NCBI RefSeq assembly: GCF_021347895.1
Contig: NC_067117.1
Span: 20,888,358-20,952,357 of the forward strand
Origin: Acanthochromis polyacanthus
Lineage: Eukaryota > Chordata > Actinopteri > Pomacentridae
DNA length: 64,000 nt
Direction of reading: 5' to 3'
Shown: positions 55,001-64,000 of the stretch, piece after piece
Layout of the letters: each line of letters opens with the position of its first letter
How positions within the stretch are numbered: the first letter of the stretch is position 1
Notes under the pieces: model-generated
What the model was told of the DNA's origin: nothing
Database searches by the model: none
What the model saw: only the letters and a program-made list of their open reading frames with translations
Made by a program: the position numbers and the translations under genes

Positions 55001-58000
55001 GGTACTTAATGACAGTGATTAAGTGAGGACTTGTGCCCAGGCTTTACATGTCATTTGTTTCCTGTTAAATTAAAAGGGCCCATTATGACTGATTATCACT
55101 TCTAACAAGCCAAATTGAATCGTGTTTGCACTCTGCACTTCTGCGATGAGGCAAGGAAACCCCAACATGTTAGTAATATTAGGAATGTTTGATTGAAGTT
55201 GAAAGTGGTTCAATATTTGCATGTGTTCTCGGTGGCCTTTGAAGTTTTTAATGCCAAAGACGCACTCTCTCTCAAGATTCAGCACATTAATTATGAACAC
55301 TTCATATTCTCTGGCACTGCGATTCTGTCTTTTTTGGGACTTTTCCAGGTGCTTCTCTCAGATTCTGAGCTTAGATGTAAATTTTGTGTGTGCATGTGAA
55401 TTAGGGAGTGTGTTGCCGGCTCACCGGGCGGTGCTGGTGGCCCGCTGTGACGTCATGGCGGCCATGTTTAGCGGGAAATACGCAGAGGCTCGGAGTCGAG
55501 TGGTGCCAATCCACGGAGTCTCCTCTGACACCTTCCTGTCCTTCTTGGAGTATCTCTACACTGACTCCTGCTGTCCTGGTGAGTTCACTACAGTCAAACA
55601 GCGGTCAGCTCAGCTACACTAGTTTTACTAGATGGGTCAATATATAATTGAGTGACTTGTTGTAACATAGTTGATATTTTTGCTGTTTTCAGGCCTAAAA
55701 TCAACAAAACCAAACGTATAACCAAACGGCACATGGCATTTTTAGAGAAAGATTCTTCTAAATATTATATTTAAAATTGAAATTGAAAGTTATTTATAAA
55801 GATACTGTAGTAAAGCTGTTGACATGCGATTAATCCACACACTACATTACATTAAATAACTGAGAAAGCCTTGGAGTCTTGCCAGTCTTTTCTTCAGGAG
55901 GAAATGACCTCATGTGGAGCAGGTCATGTGATCTGGAATTAACACACTTTCCTAGAGAGGTGTTTTTGCAATGAGTAACTTTGTTGAAAATGATTCTTTG
56001 GACACAGTTACAATTATTTTTTTCCGTATAAAATTTTACATGTTGCCGAAAAAGAAATATCTGTCATGATTATATCAACTAAATGAAAAGAACACAGTCA
56101 AAACAATTATTGAATAATCTCATTTTGTTATTGTTTAGCCAATTAGAAGGTGGTTGTTATTAAATTTGGACAGTTCTTTAGTTGACATTTTAGTGATTTC
56201 CAGTCATTTTTATTAATAAGTGAGTGTTTCCATAATAAATAATTATTTGTAAAGTCATGATCACAATGAACATAAAAACATTATTTTTTAAACTTTTAAT
56301 AAAAATGCAGACAAGATACATCCCATGGACCCAGATACACTAAGATGATTGGAGTGATGATTCAGTTGATTTCTGACAGAGATGAAACCTGCTTTATATT
56401 GTATGATGTGGATCTGATCCACATTCTCTCACAGCGGGACAGAAGACGTTTGATTGACTTTTAACATATTGTAGATATAATCGCTGTCACCAAATCGCAA
56501 AAACACTTGAAAGGAGTACGTCAGTGTTTTCCTTCAGGCCTCCTTTAGTCACTAAACGCAGCCCAAAAACAAAAGTGCAGATGACAAGTCCCATCAACCA
56601 TCTGTGTGACTGCGACATGCTGCCAGTGTCAGTCTCAAGAGGCGCTCGAAGAACAGCGCTGAGCTTAAAATTAAATTAGATTTAGTCATGACAAAATCAA
56701 CCCGTGGCATCACTGCTTCATCTGCTTTTATTGCTGCCAAATCACAGCCCCAGACGTGTTGTTGTTCTTGTTTTTCTCTGTCACTTTGTGACACATTGTG
56801 TGCTTTTTTCAAAGTAATTAGCTCTGATAATGCTCTCTGGTGAGGCAGTAAGCTACAGTACATTACATGCATAAAATTACAGTACATCTAAGGGGCTTCC
56901 ACAACTGTAAAGCTGTGGCTGTGGAGTATTTTTAGAATTGGCTGTTTGTATTGTAATGTGAAGGCTTTGCTAATACTGTTGATCCCACTGAAAATCAACA
57001 TCCAGCTGGCAGCTTTTTCCACCTTTCAGGCACGCTCCACTGTTCTTGATTTTTGTGAATCAATCAGAAGTGAGCTGTTCCCAGTCAGACTCAGACACAT
57101 CGGTTGTTTGCTGTCTTTAAGGTAACAAATGGCAGAGTCATAGGAAAAGACTGGTGAACACAGTTGAATATTTACAAAGATGTAGTTTTTTCTGTATTAA
57201 TTTATATCTAAAATGCCAAACTAGTTTTACCACAGTCAGACACTTTCACTGACCAGAAAGTTGTATTTGTATGCGAGGATCAAGTTGGCCTGGGCCTGCT
57301 GCATGTTTGGATAGCAAATATTTGCATACAAGTGTACCAGGTTGATCAATTTGCACCATCACAATACCCCAAATGAAAAAGGAGTTTGAAAATGTCATTA
57401 CTTCTGAAATTGATAATTGTCTAATTGTCTGAGTGCCTCCTTAAGAATGAACTTTTTGTACAAGAACAAAAAGTGACTCTAGTACTCTAATTTGTGCTGT
57501 TGTGCTGGTGGTAGGACTGTACCAACTCAGTCATGTTGTTGTTGTTTTTTAGCTCATCTAACCACGCAGTCATTTATCAGCTACCTTATTTTGGAAGGGT
57601 TTGCAGACATACATTGATATTACTCAGAAACTTGAACTAAAGGCAAATGTATTGTTATTATTGTTAGTCATTTTACACACAGAATAACAGCCTTCAAATG
57701 TCTTTTTAGGTTAATACATGAATGGATGAGTATAAAAAAGATATATCCCAACATGTAGTGTAGTAAATAAATGACTAAGTGGACAGATGTTACTGTATAA
57801 TACATGACTGTGTGACTGAGTCTGTGGCTGTACACTCCCCAGGGCACTAATGGTACAGTCCAACTACGAGCTCAGCACACAGGGATTTAAAAAAAAAAAA
57901 AAAATCTGAAAAATGGGCTTTAAAAATAACTCTCTTGTAAATTCTAACCCAACAACCCAAATGGGAACAATAAAAAATTAAACTGAGAGTCAATTATTCA

Positions 58001-61000
58001 TTTGTGAAGTAATGGAGTAAAAAATGGGCAACTTTGATTCATTCTGAAGGTGCAAACTGAACAAAGAACTACAAGGTGCCACACAGACCAAAAACAACTG
58101 GATACGCTGAAATATCATTAAAGCCACACTTCCTGAAAATCTCATTTTTTAACATGTCCATATGGCATTTTTATATGCTGGAAGACATGACTGCGCTTTC
58201 ACATTTCACACTGAAACTGCTGTGTACTGATGTCTGCTTGCATGGTGTGGCTCTCTGTATCATTAGTTTTCTACAGCACCAGATTCCAGGTCAAAAATGT
58301 AGCTGAATTGCTCCACTAATACAGAACATCTGGCCATTGTGAAGGGTAGAGTGGTGACCCGAGTGGGACTTTGAGACTTTCTGTCGTATGCATTGTGACT
58401 TTTTCTGCCCCCGTACAGTGAAAGGTCACTTAATAGAGGTTTAAATGACAAGCTTTTGTGTCTACAGTGGCTTGGGAAGTTGCGCATGTCACTGTGTTTG
58501 TCTATTTTTACGACAACCATGACTGCTTTCTGCTCTTAAAATAAGCCGTTATAACTACAGATTGAGAAAACAATACAATGTGTTATGCTCATTAATGATA
58601 AATATTACAATTACAACTGTTACTCATAGTTGCAGAATGAGTGACAGACAACGCTGACTGTCACCCTCCTTTGCCGTATTATATAACAAAGCTGCTGAAG
58701 AGACAATGCAAAGTGTCAGAATAATCACTTCTGAAAACCAGCTCCCAGCAGCTGATGATCCCATTATTTAGTGGCATGAGCTCGTTTGATGAAAAAATGA
58801 TGAAAAACTTGAGTCCTTAAGATCCAGCTTAGGTACAGGTAGGATAAGCAAGCTGCTCCCAGAGATACTGCTTCAGGTTGAGTCAAGGGAACAGGAAATT
58901 AAAGCCACGAAGCGGCTTCAGAGGCTGCAGCCGCTGTACCGTTATGTAAGAGCTCAGCACTCAAGGTCAAAACAAGGTAACTCCACCAGCAGGGAGAAAA
59001 ACGACGGGTGTGAAATCAAAGCAGGGGTGGTATCAGAGTATTTCATTCCGATAAATAATGTATATATGAGAGAAAACATAGTGAATGCTCATTTGTGCAG
59101 TCAGATATGCTGCTCAGCTCAGAGTGCAGCAGCCTGTCAGAGACGTATGCAGAGAATCAGTGTGTATACGAGGGAGTGATTGATGCTGAGGGTGGTGTCT
59201 GACATAAAATGACAGGATTCAAGTTGCATCTGGGGTAATTTGGGTTGACATTTTGGCGTTATGTAACAGGATTGGCAGCACTTGTCTGACATTTGTTGCA
59301 CGAAAGGATGTAATTTGACAGCACAGAAAGAGCAATGGTCAATTATATATGCTTTATGTGCTTTGACTATCGGCCTCTATTTAAAATCACAGGCAGCCCA
59401 GATTCAGCCAATCTGATGGTATTATGTTCAATATGGTGTTTTCCCCCTGACTACTACTAAAAAGTACTGCAAGTCTGAGGTAGGGTGGGCTGCAGTGAGT
59501 ATAATACAATGGAAAAAAATGCTCCTCTCAAAACAAGAAAAAAAAAACTTACTTCAAAGAACTTTTACCTTGAAATAAGTGAAAAAAAATCTGCCAACAG
59601 AACAAGTGAAAAATGGCTAGGTCAGATTTCTTGAAAAAAGATATGATATTTGGAATACTGTGATCTTAAAATTAGCTGGGAAAACTGATTTGAAGCTATA
59701 TTTTACCAGGATTGTCAAACTTAGGTGTTTTACCCCTCCTGTTGTCCGCATTTACGGCACCAAAAAAGATTTTTGCTTGTCTGAAAAAATTCAAAAATTC
59801 AGCAAAAAATTCCCCAAATTAATAAAAAAAAAATTTGCTAAATCTTCAGGAAGGAAATTCCTTAAAAGTTTTAATTAAAAGTCTAAAAATTGTAAATATT
59901 TTCAACAAATGAATAAAAATCCTCCAAAAAATCCTAAATATATCTAAAGTGATTCCATATATATCAGTAAAAGTTCTAATAATTTCTTTAAGAACATTTG
60001 GGGAAAAAAATCAACACTTTTCTGAATGTTCCTAAAGAAATATTTTTTTGAACATTTCTTTTTTTTCCACCAAAAATTCCACCAAGAATTTTGAAAACGT
60101 GGAAGTTTTCACTGTGAAAAATTCTTTTTTTTCCCCACATTTTAAAACTCCAACAGGAGTTTGACTTATCTTGTTAAGTCAAACAATCAAGATTGTTTGA
60201 CTTAACAAGATATTTATGAGGGATTGTCTTAAAACAAGTCCCCATCTTGCTGAGGGACTTGTTAGGTGAATTTCAGATTTATCTTAAATCAGGTGAGATG
60301 AGACATTTTGACTAAAACTAAGACAAATAGATTGGTAAGATTTTGAGTTTTGCAGTGTATGTGAGGCACAAAGAAAAAAAATCTATCAGAAATATATAAT
60401 ATTTGTAAAAACAAGAAAAAGATGAGTGCATCAGTGGGTAGAAGAAGGTATACTGGGTGCTCTTCAGGATCTAGTGGAAAAAATCCATTTAAATGTCAAA
60501 AAGAAGAAGGAGAAAGATCCGAGGCACTCCGAGTTCCTAAAAGTCCTTTATTAATACATGGATGGCAGTTTACGTGTTTCGGCCACTACACGGCCTTCGT
60601 CAGAACGTAATCTTTTCAGTTTGAATTCATCCTGTCTCTTTGTTAAAAAGCTCTTTTTCAGAACAATTTAAGAAACATGTAACCTTGACATTTGATACTG
60701 TGAACATTATTTTTGCACTGTGGTTTCATCAGCTGTCTTCTAACATAACTACACTGACAGTCAATAGAAACTTTGAGACCATATTTTTCAACATAATTTT
60801 TATTTTGAAGCCCGAAACTGGATTTTCTTCATATGAATCATTTGTTTAGCATACTAGCATACAGAAACAAAAATCTAAAGTTTGAAGAATGATTTCAAAA
60901 TAAAGAATTTCACAAAAGAAAACGGCACCTGCCAAACACAAAGTCACAACAGTCAATACCGAGTATGGCCTCCATTTGCTTCGATGCAGCCAGCAATCCG

Positions 61001-64000
61001 TCGGCGCATGCTTTGGACTAGGCTTCTGATTGTGGGTTGGGAACAGCCCATATGCCTGGCTACATCACTGTAGCTCAAACCGGCCTCCACCATACCCAGT
61101 GCCCGGAGACGTTGTTCATGTGATAGACGCAGCATGATGCTGTTCACTGGACTAACAATGGTGGCCTTTTTTGGGCCTTTATATAGGCCTTCAAAACCCA
61201 TTCTCAAATTGTGCAGATACTCACTGAGTAGTGCTTGGTGTGTATTTGGTTCACTTTTGCAAAGTGACCAATCCATGTGCAGTGAATCATGACAAAATGA
61301 CAACTCCTCATTATCTCAACTACCAGGGCACTAGATCATCAGTAAATCCACAATGAATAATTACAACCCCCCTACAAGTAGAATTCTGCGTACATTTCTA
61401 CCTCCGACTGTCAGTATATTTTCTACTAAAAACTGCATTAAATGTGAAACAACTTGCAAAACTCAACTCTAACACCTTAGAATGCCAATAAGGTGAACTT
61501 GCAGCATTAATATTTATTAGGAGCAGTGTTTGTGTCTACCTGAAGAATTTACAATTCTTTTGTAGCTTTTATTGATCAACTGCTGAAAGAAAATAACTCT
61601 TAAAAGCATTTGGTCATTGAGTCAAAGTACATAAGAGTGGGCTTAACCTTTTTTTACTTAAAATGCTGCCCGCTTTTTGTGTGTGGTCCATGAGAGACGT
61701 TACAGTGAACCAAAACAATAACGCTGTGGTCTGTAAGAGCAAAACAATGCCCTGAAAGATGCAAAAATGCTTCCCAGCAATGAGTCAGTTGATCATTTTG
61801 TGTGTCGCTCTAACAATGTTTTCAGTTTTTATTCTTACTTTCATATTATACAACTTTGTTACCCCGACAGGCGACTGAGCATTCAGCCATCACTCCTGTG
61901 CATGTTGTGCCAATAAAATTCTGTTGCGAATTCCCTAAACTAGGACTGATGTAGTTGAGTTTGTTCACACAATACTTACTGTGTTTTAACCCAGTAAGAC
62001 CCAAATATAGAAAAAAATGAGCAAAAAACCCCCCACAAATCGAAAAAACATGAAAAATGAGCAAAAAAATAATTATGTATACATATATAGAAACCCAAAT
62101 ACAGAAAAAAATGCAACAAAATCAACAAGATATTTATCTATAGACATAATATACATATATATTAATATAAAATATATAAATAATAGAAAACAATAATAAA
62201 CTGATGTATTTTTGCAACAGTGGGTTTTACAGGGTTAAAAAAACAAAACTGCTTTTATTGTTTACACATTTGTTTGTTTTCAGCTTCAGCTCAGTGTGGC
62301 TCTTTTCCAAACCGCCTGTTGGATGAGTAAATATAAAAACACTAGAAGAATGTAAAGCTTTTCTTCTGGAATTCTTCATGCTTAAAAATGTGTTATATAT
62401 GCTGTAAACATTGTTATACTATACTGCTGTCTGTATTTTTCATACTAAATACGTTAGGAATGAGTGCATGCAGAACATCTAACAGTGCTGTGTGTATTTG
62501 TGTGTCCAGCCAGTGTGCTGCAGGCCATGGCCGTGCTGGTTTGTGCCGAGATGTACCAGGTGAAGCGACTGCAGCATCTCTGTGAGGTCTGTGTGTGCGC
62601 GTACCTTCAGAGCATGCCCAGCAGAGAGCTGGCATCGACAGGCATCAGCGTGGTCCGACTACTCCGCAGAGCAAAGGTCAGAGCACTCATGGGTAAACTA
62701 GAAGGAAAGAGGCGAACTCCGAACAGACCTGTACATCATGGCTCGTCTATGCAAAGCCATTTCATTAGAATATCACATTTCCTTTAGCCAACAAAATGCA
62801 AATTCATTGTGTTGAATAAATCTGGCTGTCTGTCAAACTCGAGTCAGATTAATCGTTTGAGTAGCACTCACTCCAGGCCTCTATCTGCAGCTGACATTCA
62901 TGGTAGAATCATTGTTGTTTCACAAAGCCTCTGTGTTTCTATTCATTCTCAGTGCCACAATGCAGAGCAGCTGTACGTCTGGCTCCTCCACTTCATCGCC
63001 AACAACTACCTAATCTTCAGTCATAAACCCGACTTCCTGGAGCTCTCAGGTCGGTGTCAACTTTTACACAATCTCAAATATGCCTTATAATTGCTAAGCT
63101 ATTTAAACTAAAACTGATGCATGTAGTGATATTAAAATTACACTGCTGATTTAAACAATGTAACTTGAAAAATATAAATCAGAGCTGTTGGAAAAAGGCT
63201 GAGAATGCCAGGCATGGTTGCATCTTTTTCCAACAAGCCAACCAGACGGTAAAATACATGAGAGTGACATCAAGGTGCCTTTCAGGTAGCTGTGAAGTGA
63301 AACCAAACGGACTTGTTTTCTCACTTTATTAAGTTGGGATAATAATTTTTTTGTGATTTATTTTTGAGAACCAGTCAGACACCCGTGTAAAACTCTGTAT
63401 TTTACACTCTACTGCCATACAGCATAGTATGATAGTATTTATGTACATTATACTGTGGGTTGTCAGGCCCTCAGAATAATAGCCTCCTTATAGTACACTT
63501 GATACTATAAGTTTAAGCTTGGATTCTTCGCATTACTTCCGCTTATTAAGGGTTTTGTGCGTTAAACAGGCCACATAAAAGCAGCTAAAGGTAGAATAAT
63601 GATAAAAAAATTAACAGCAAAATTGCACAGCAGTAACATGTTTTATTGGCAGTATTATTCACACACAAAACTCATTTAAGGTCACTGGACGGATAATGAA
63701 GGGCACAAGCAAAGTCAAAGGCCAGAAAGAGGAGAAAGCACACAAGTGATTACCATTGGTCTTCAGCTGTTTGTTGGTAGAAATGAAATCACGTCAGATA
63801 TGGCAGCAAGCCGAGGAGTTGTTACAGTATGCATATCTGAGCAGGTTTGCCATGCACAGTAAATCTTGCTGTAATGGTTTTTTTAGCAAAACCTTTGATA
63901 GTTGCGACTGTAGTGGATTACAGTTGTACATGATTGTGTTTATGCATTCCAGATGAGGAGCGTGAGCAGGTGGAGAGGCTACGCTGGCCATCCAGAGGGT
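37070..64000 (+). CDS. rhobtb3: RHOBTB3, atypical Rho/BTB protein (13 exons, right end off window)
   Basis: This atypical RhoBTB protein has a divergent Rho-like domain, reported to bind ATP, plus two BTB domains. It is linked to CUL3 ligases and endosome-to-Golgi transport. Exons are 37070-37071, 37420-37651, 39566-39758, 42629-42786, 43118-43226, 45908-46103, 46282-46448, 53018-53127, 54472-54577, 55405-55578, 62510-62676, 62953-63049 and 63953 to the edge. All are GT-AG and in phase, giving 586 codons of an expected 611 or so. The start MSIHIVALG matches human; its ATG is split AT/G by intron 1. The Rho-like part (residues 1-210) includes CTCPLCASDWSSC and ELGATYLEL-like LGATYLELPSL. BTB1 begins FADVAFYAGD (about 257). 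BTB2 (about 413-530) holds PAHRAVLVARCDVMAAMF and FLSFLEYLYTDSCCP. The edge falls at RLRWPSRG. The C-terminal lipid-type motif is not in view. Confidence 0.95.
37361..37381. repeat. (ATC)n microsatellite in rhobtb3 intron 1
   Basis: About seven ATC units lie 40 bases upstream of the exon 2 acceptor. Confidence 0.9.
37738..38478. repeat. Related repeat units in rhobtb3 intron 2
   Basis: A module reading gagatctttattgcactgtt, then ttgttgcttccagctgtttg, then cagcatcagg occurs at about 37742-37890 and 37996-38155, with a shortened copy at 38386-38475. A second module (ggcaaaacatgtcat, then gcattgtcactgggag) sits between them at 37911-37990 and 38300-38380, with another copy at 38880-38945. Copies differ by scattered substitutions and small indels. 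A related piece lies at 35321-35387. Confidence 0.75.
38525..38822. repeat. Repeat modules in intron 2 with second copies in intron 3
   Basis: The first module (tttcgggacaatatcatgtt, then gagatcactgtctgagtctt) at 38525-38603 recurs at 39978-40055. The second (gggcgagtccaggccttaaa, then accacatgtggct, then ggtttgtatgttctg) at 38629-38822 recurs at 41396-41592. These belong to the same repeat complex as 37738-38478. Confidence 0.75.
39759..42628. other. rhobtb3 intron 3
   Basis: This 2.9 kb intron holds second copies of the intron 2 modules at 39978-40055 and 41396-41592 and a dispersed repeat at 41898-42240. No gene was seen. Confidence 0.6.
41898..42240. repeat. Dispersed fish repeat (tttatatagcacctttt type)
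   Basis: The opening ttatttatatagcacctttt, followed by a degraded A-rich body with aaaatagatgaag near the end, is a very common dispersed sequence in teleost genomes. The class was not assigned. Confidence 0.5.
43227..45907. other. rhobtb3 intron 5
   Basis: 2.7 kb of AT-rich DNA. No repeat or gene was recognised. Confidence 0.55.
46740..47110. repeat. Degenerate minisatellite, atgaccaaaa-type units
   Basis: About 370 bases of irregular units built on aatgaccaaaat, agacacaaaa and ctaccaaaaa. The unit length is roughly 18-30 and strongly degenerate. Similar stretches are frequent in fish introns. It produces spurious Phe-rich ORFs on the minus strand. Confidence 0.65.
51689..52460. mobile_element. 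MITE-like element with CACTGTAAAAAAA ends
   Basis: The left end is CACTGTAAAAAAATGTTT at 51689. On the minus strand the right end reads CACTGTACTGTAAAAAAAAT from 52460, so the ends form an inverted repeat. The interior is AT-rich, with recurrent actgtaa/ttacagt and tgcagtttt motifs and no coding capacity. A non-autonomous DNA transposon is the best reading. Confidence 0.6.
53128..54471. other. rhobtb3 intron 8
   Basis: 1.3 kb with no gene or clear repeat. A short stretch at 53560-53640 (gtgcatcaaagggtt) looks like a repeat fragment. Confidence 0.5.
54578..55404. other. rhobtb3 intron 9
   Basis: 0.83 kb, no features recognised. The acceptor gcatgtgaattag has a poor pyrimidine tract; a better tract (cttttttgggacttttcc) lies 70 bases upstream. 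Confidence 0.6.
59500..60357. mobile_element. A-rich element ending in TTTGCAGTG, with internal palindrome
   Basis: The right end ...attttgagttttgcagtg, at 60357, is the reverse of a cactgcaaaactcaaaat end common in fish non-autonomous elements. Left-side motifs aaaacaagaa and ccttgaaataagtg echo right-side cttaaaacaagtccc and cttaaatcagg. The left boundary is uncertain. It holds the palindrome at 60167-60212. Confidence 0.4.
60167..60212. repeat. Perfect palindrome, two 22-base arms with 2-base spacer
   Basis: The arm from 60167 (tatcttgttaagtcaaac...) is exactly complementary to 60191-60212, with aa between them. Confidence 0.9.
60425..60605. repeat. Dispersed repeat fragment
   Basis: The phrases tacgtgtttcggccactaca and cggccttcgtcagaacg resemble a dispersed vertebrate repeat 3' end. 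The family was not assigned, and there is no coding capacity beyond a 62-codon ORF. Confidence 0.35.
60750..61418 (-). mobile_element. Internally deleted Tc1-like transposon
   Basis: The ends are TACACTGACAGTC at 60750 and, on the minus strand, TATACTGACAGTC from 61418. They match the terminal inverted repeat and TA target of Tc1-like elements. The minus-strand ORF 61303-60953 holds a transposase-like helix-turn-helix (LSHEQRLRALGMVEAGLSYS, then DVARHMGCSQPTIRSLVQS) joined directly to the typical C-terminus MRRRIAGCIEANGGHTRY. The catalytic DDE region is missing, so it is non-autonomous. Confidence 0.8.
63050..63952. other. rhobtb3 intron 12
   Basis: 0.9 kb, with no gene or recognised repeat. 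Confidence 0.55.

Larger units (their letters stand above)
55579..62509. other. rhobtb3 intron 10
   Basis: This 6.9 kb intron is the richest in repeats. It holds an A-rich inverted-repeat element (about 59500-60357), a repeat fragment (60425-60605) and a deleted Tc1-like element (60750-61418). No gene was recognised. Confidence 0.6.

Overview
This is teleost fish nuclear DNA. Genes are split by GT-AG introns, the non-coding DNA is AT-rich, and the window carries (GT)n and (CT)n microsatellites, tRNA-derived SINEs and decayed DNA transposons of types common in fish. No operons, plasmid, phage or CRISPR features are present. The species cannot be named from the sequence.

Six protein-coding genes can be assembled exon by exon by matching splice sites and reading phase to remembered human protein families. 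From left to right: dcaf12 (minus strand, first coding exon only, running off the left edge); ubap1 (minus, complete, 467 codons, 4192-7018); ube2r2 (plus, complete, 260 codons, 13988-20001, with a probable 5.5 kb 3' UTR); nudt2 (minus, complete, 149 codons, 27963-28526); rfesd (plus, complete, 172 codons, 31900-33053); and rhobtb3 (plus, 13 exons from 37070, missing only about the last 25 codons at the right edge).

The first four genes have human orthologues at 9p13.3 and the last two at 5q15. The window therefore spans a junction, at about 28.6-31.9 kb, between two blocks that are apart in human. Human neighbours such as UBAP2, KIF24 and SPATA9 are not seen between the genes here. Several products act in ubiquitin pathways: DCAF12 in CRL4, UBAP1 in ESCRT-I, UBE2R2 as the cullin-RING E2, and RHOBTB3 as a BTB/CUL3-type protein. 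This looks like inherited gene order rather than a designed cluster.

The non-genic DNA includes a 2.1 kb hAT-type transposon with an 8-bp target duplication. It holds a broken BED-finger start and a nested SINE with its own target duplication. There is also a second SINE inside ube2r2, a Tc1-like relic, an internally deleted Tc1-like element and other inverted-repeat elements inside rhobtb3, and a set of related low-copy repeats in rhobtb3 introns 2 and 3. I found no evidence of a new multi-gene system. The most unusual gene-level details are the rhobtb3 start codon split by an intron, the long acidic tail of UBE2R2, a lysine-rich tail on RFESD, and a CA repeat sitting at an rfesd splice acceptor.
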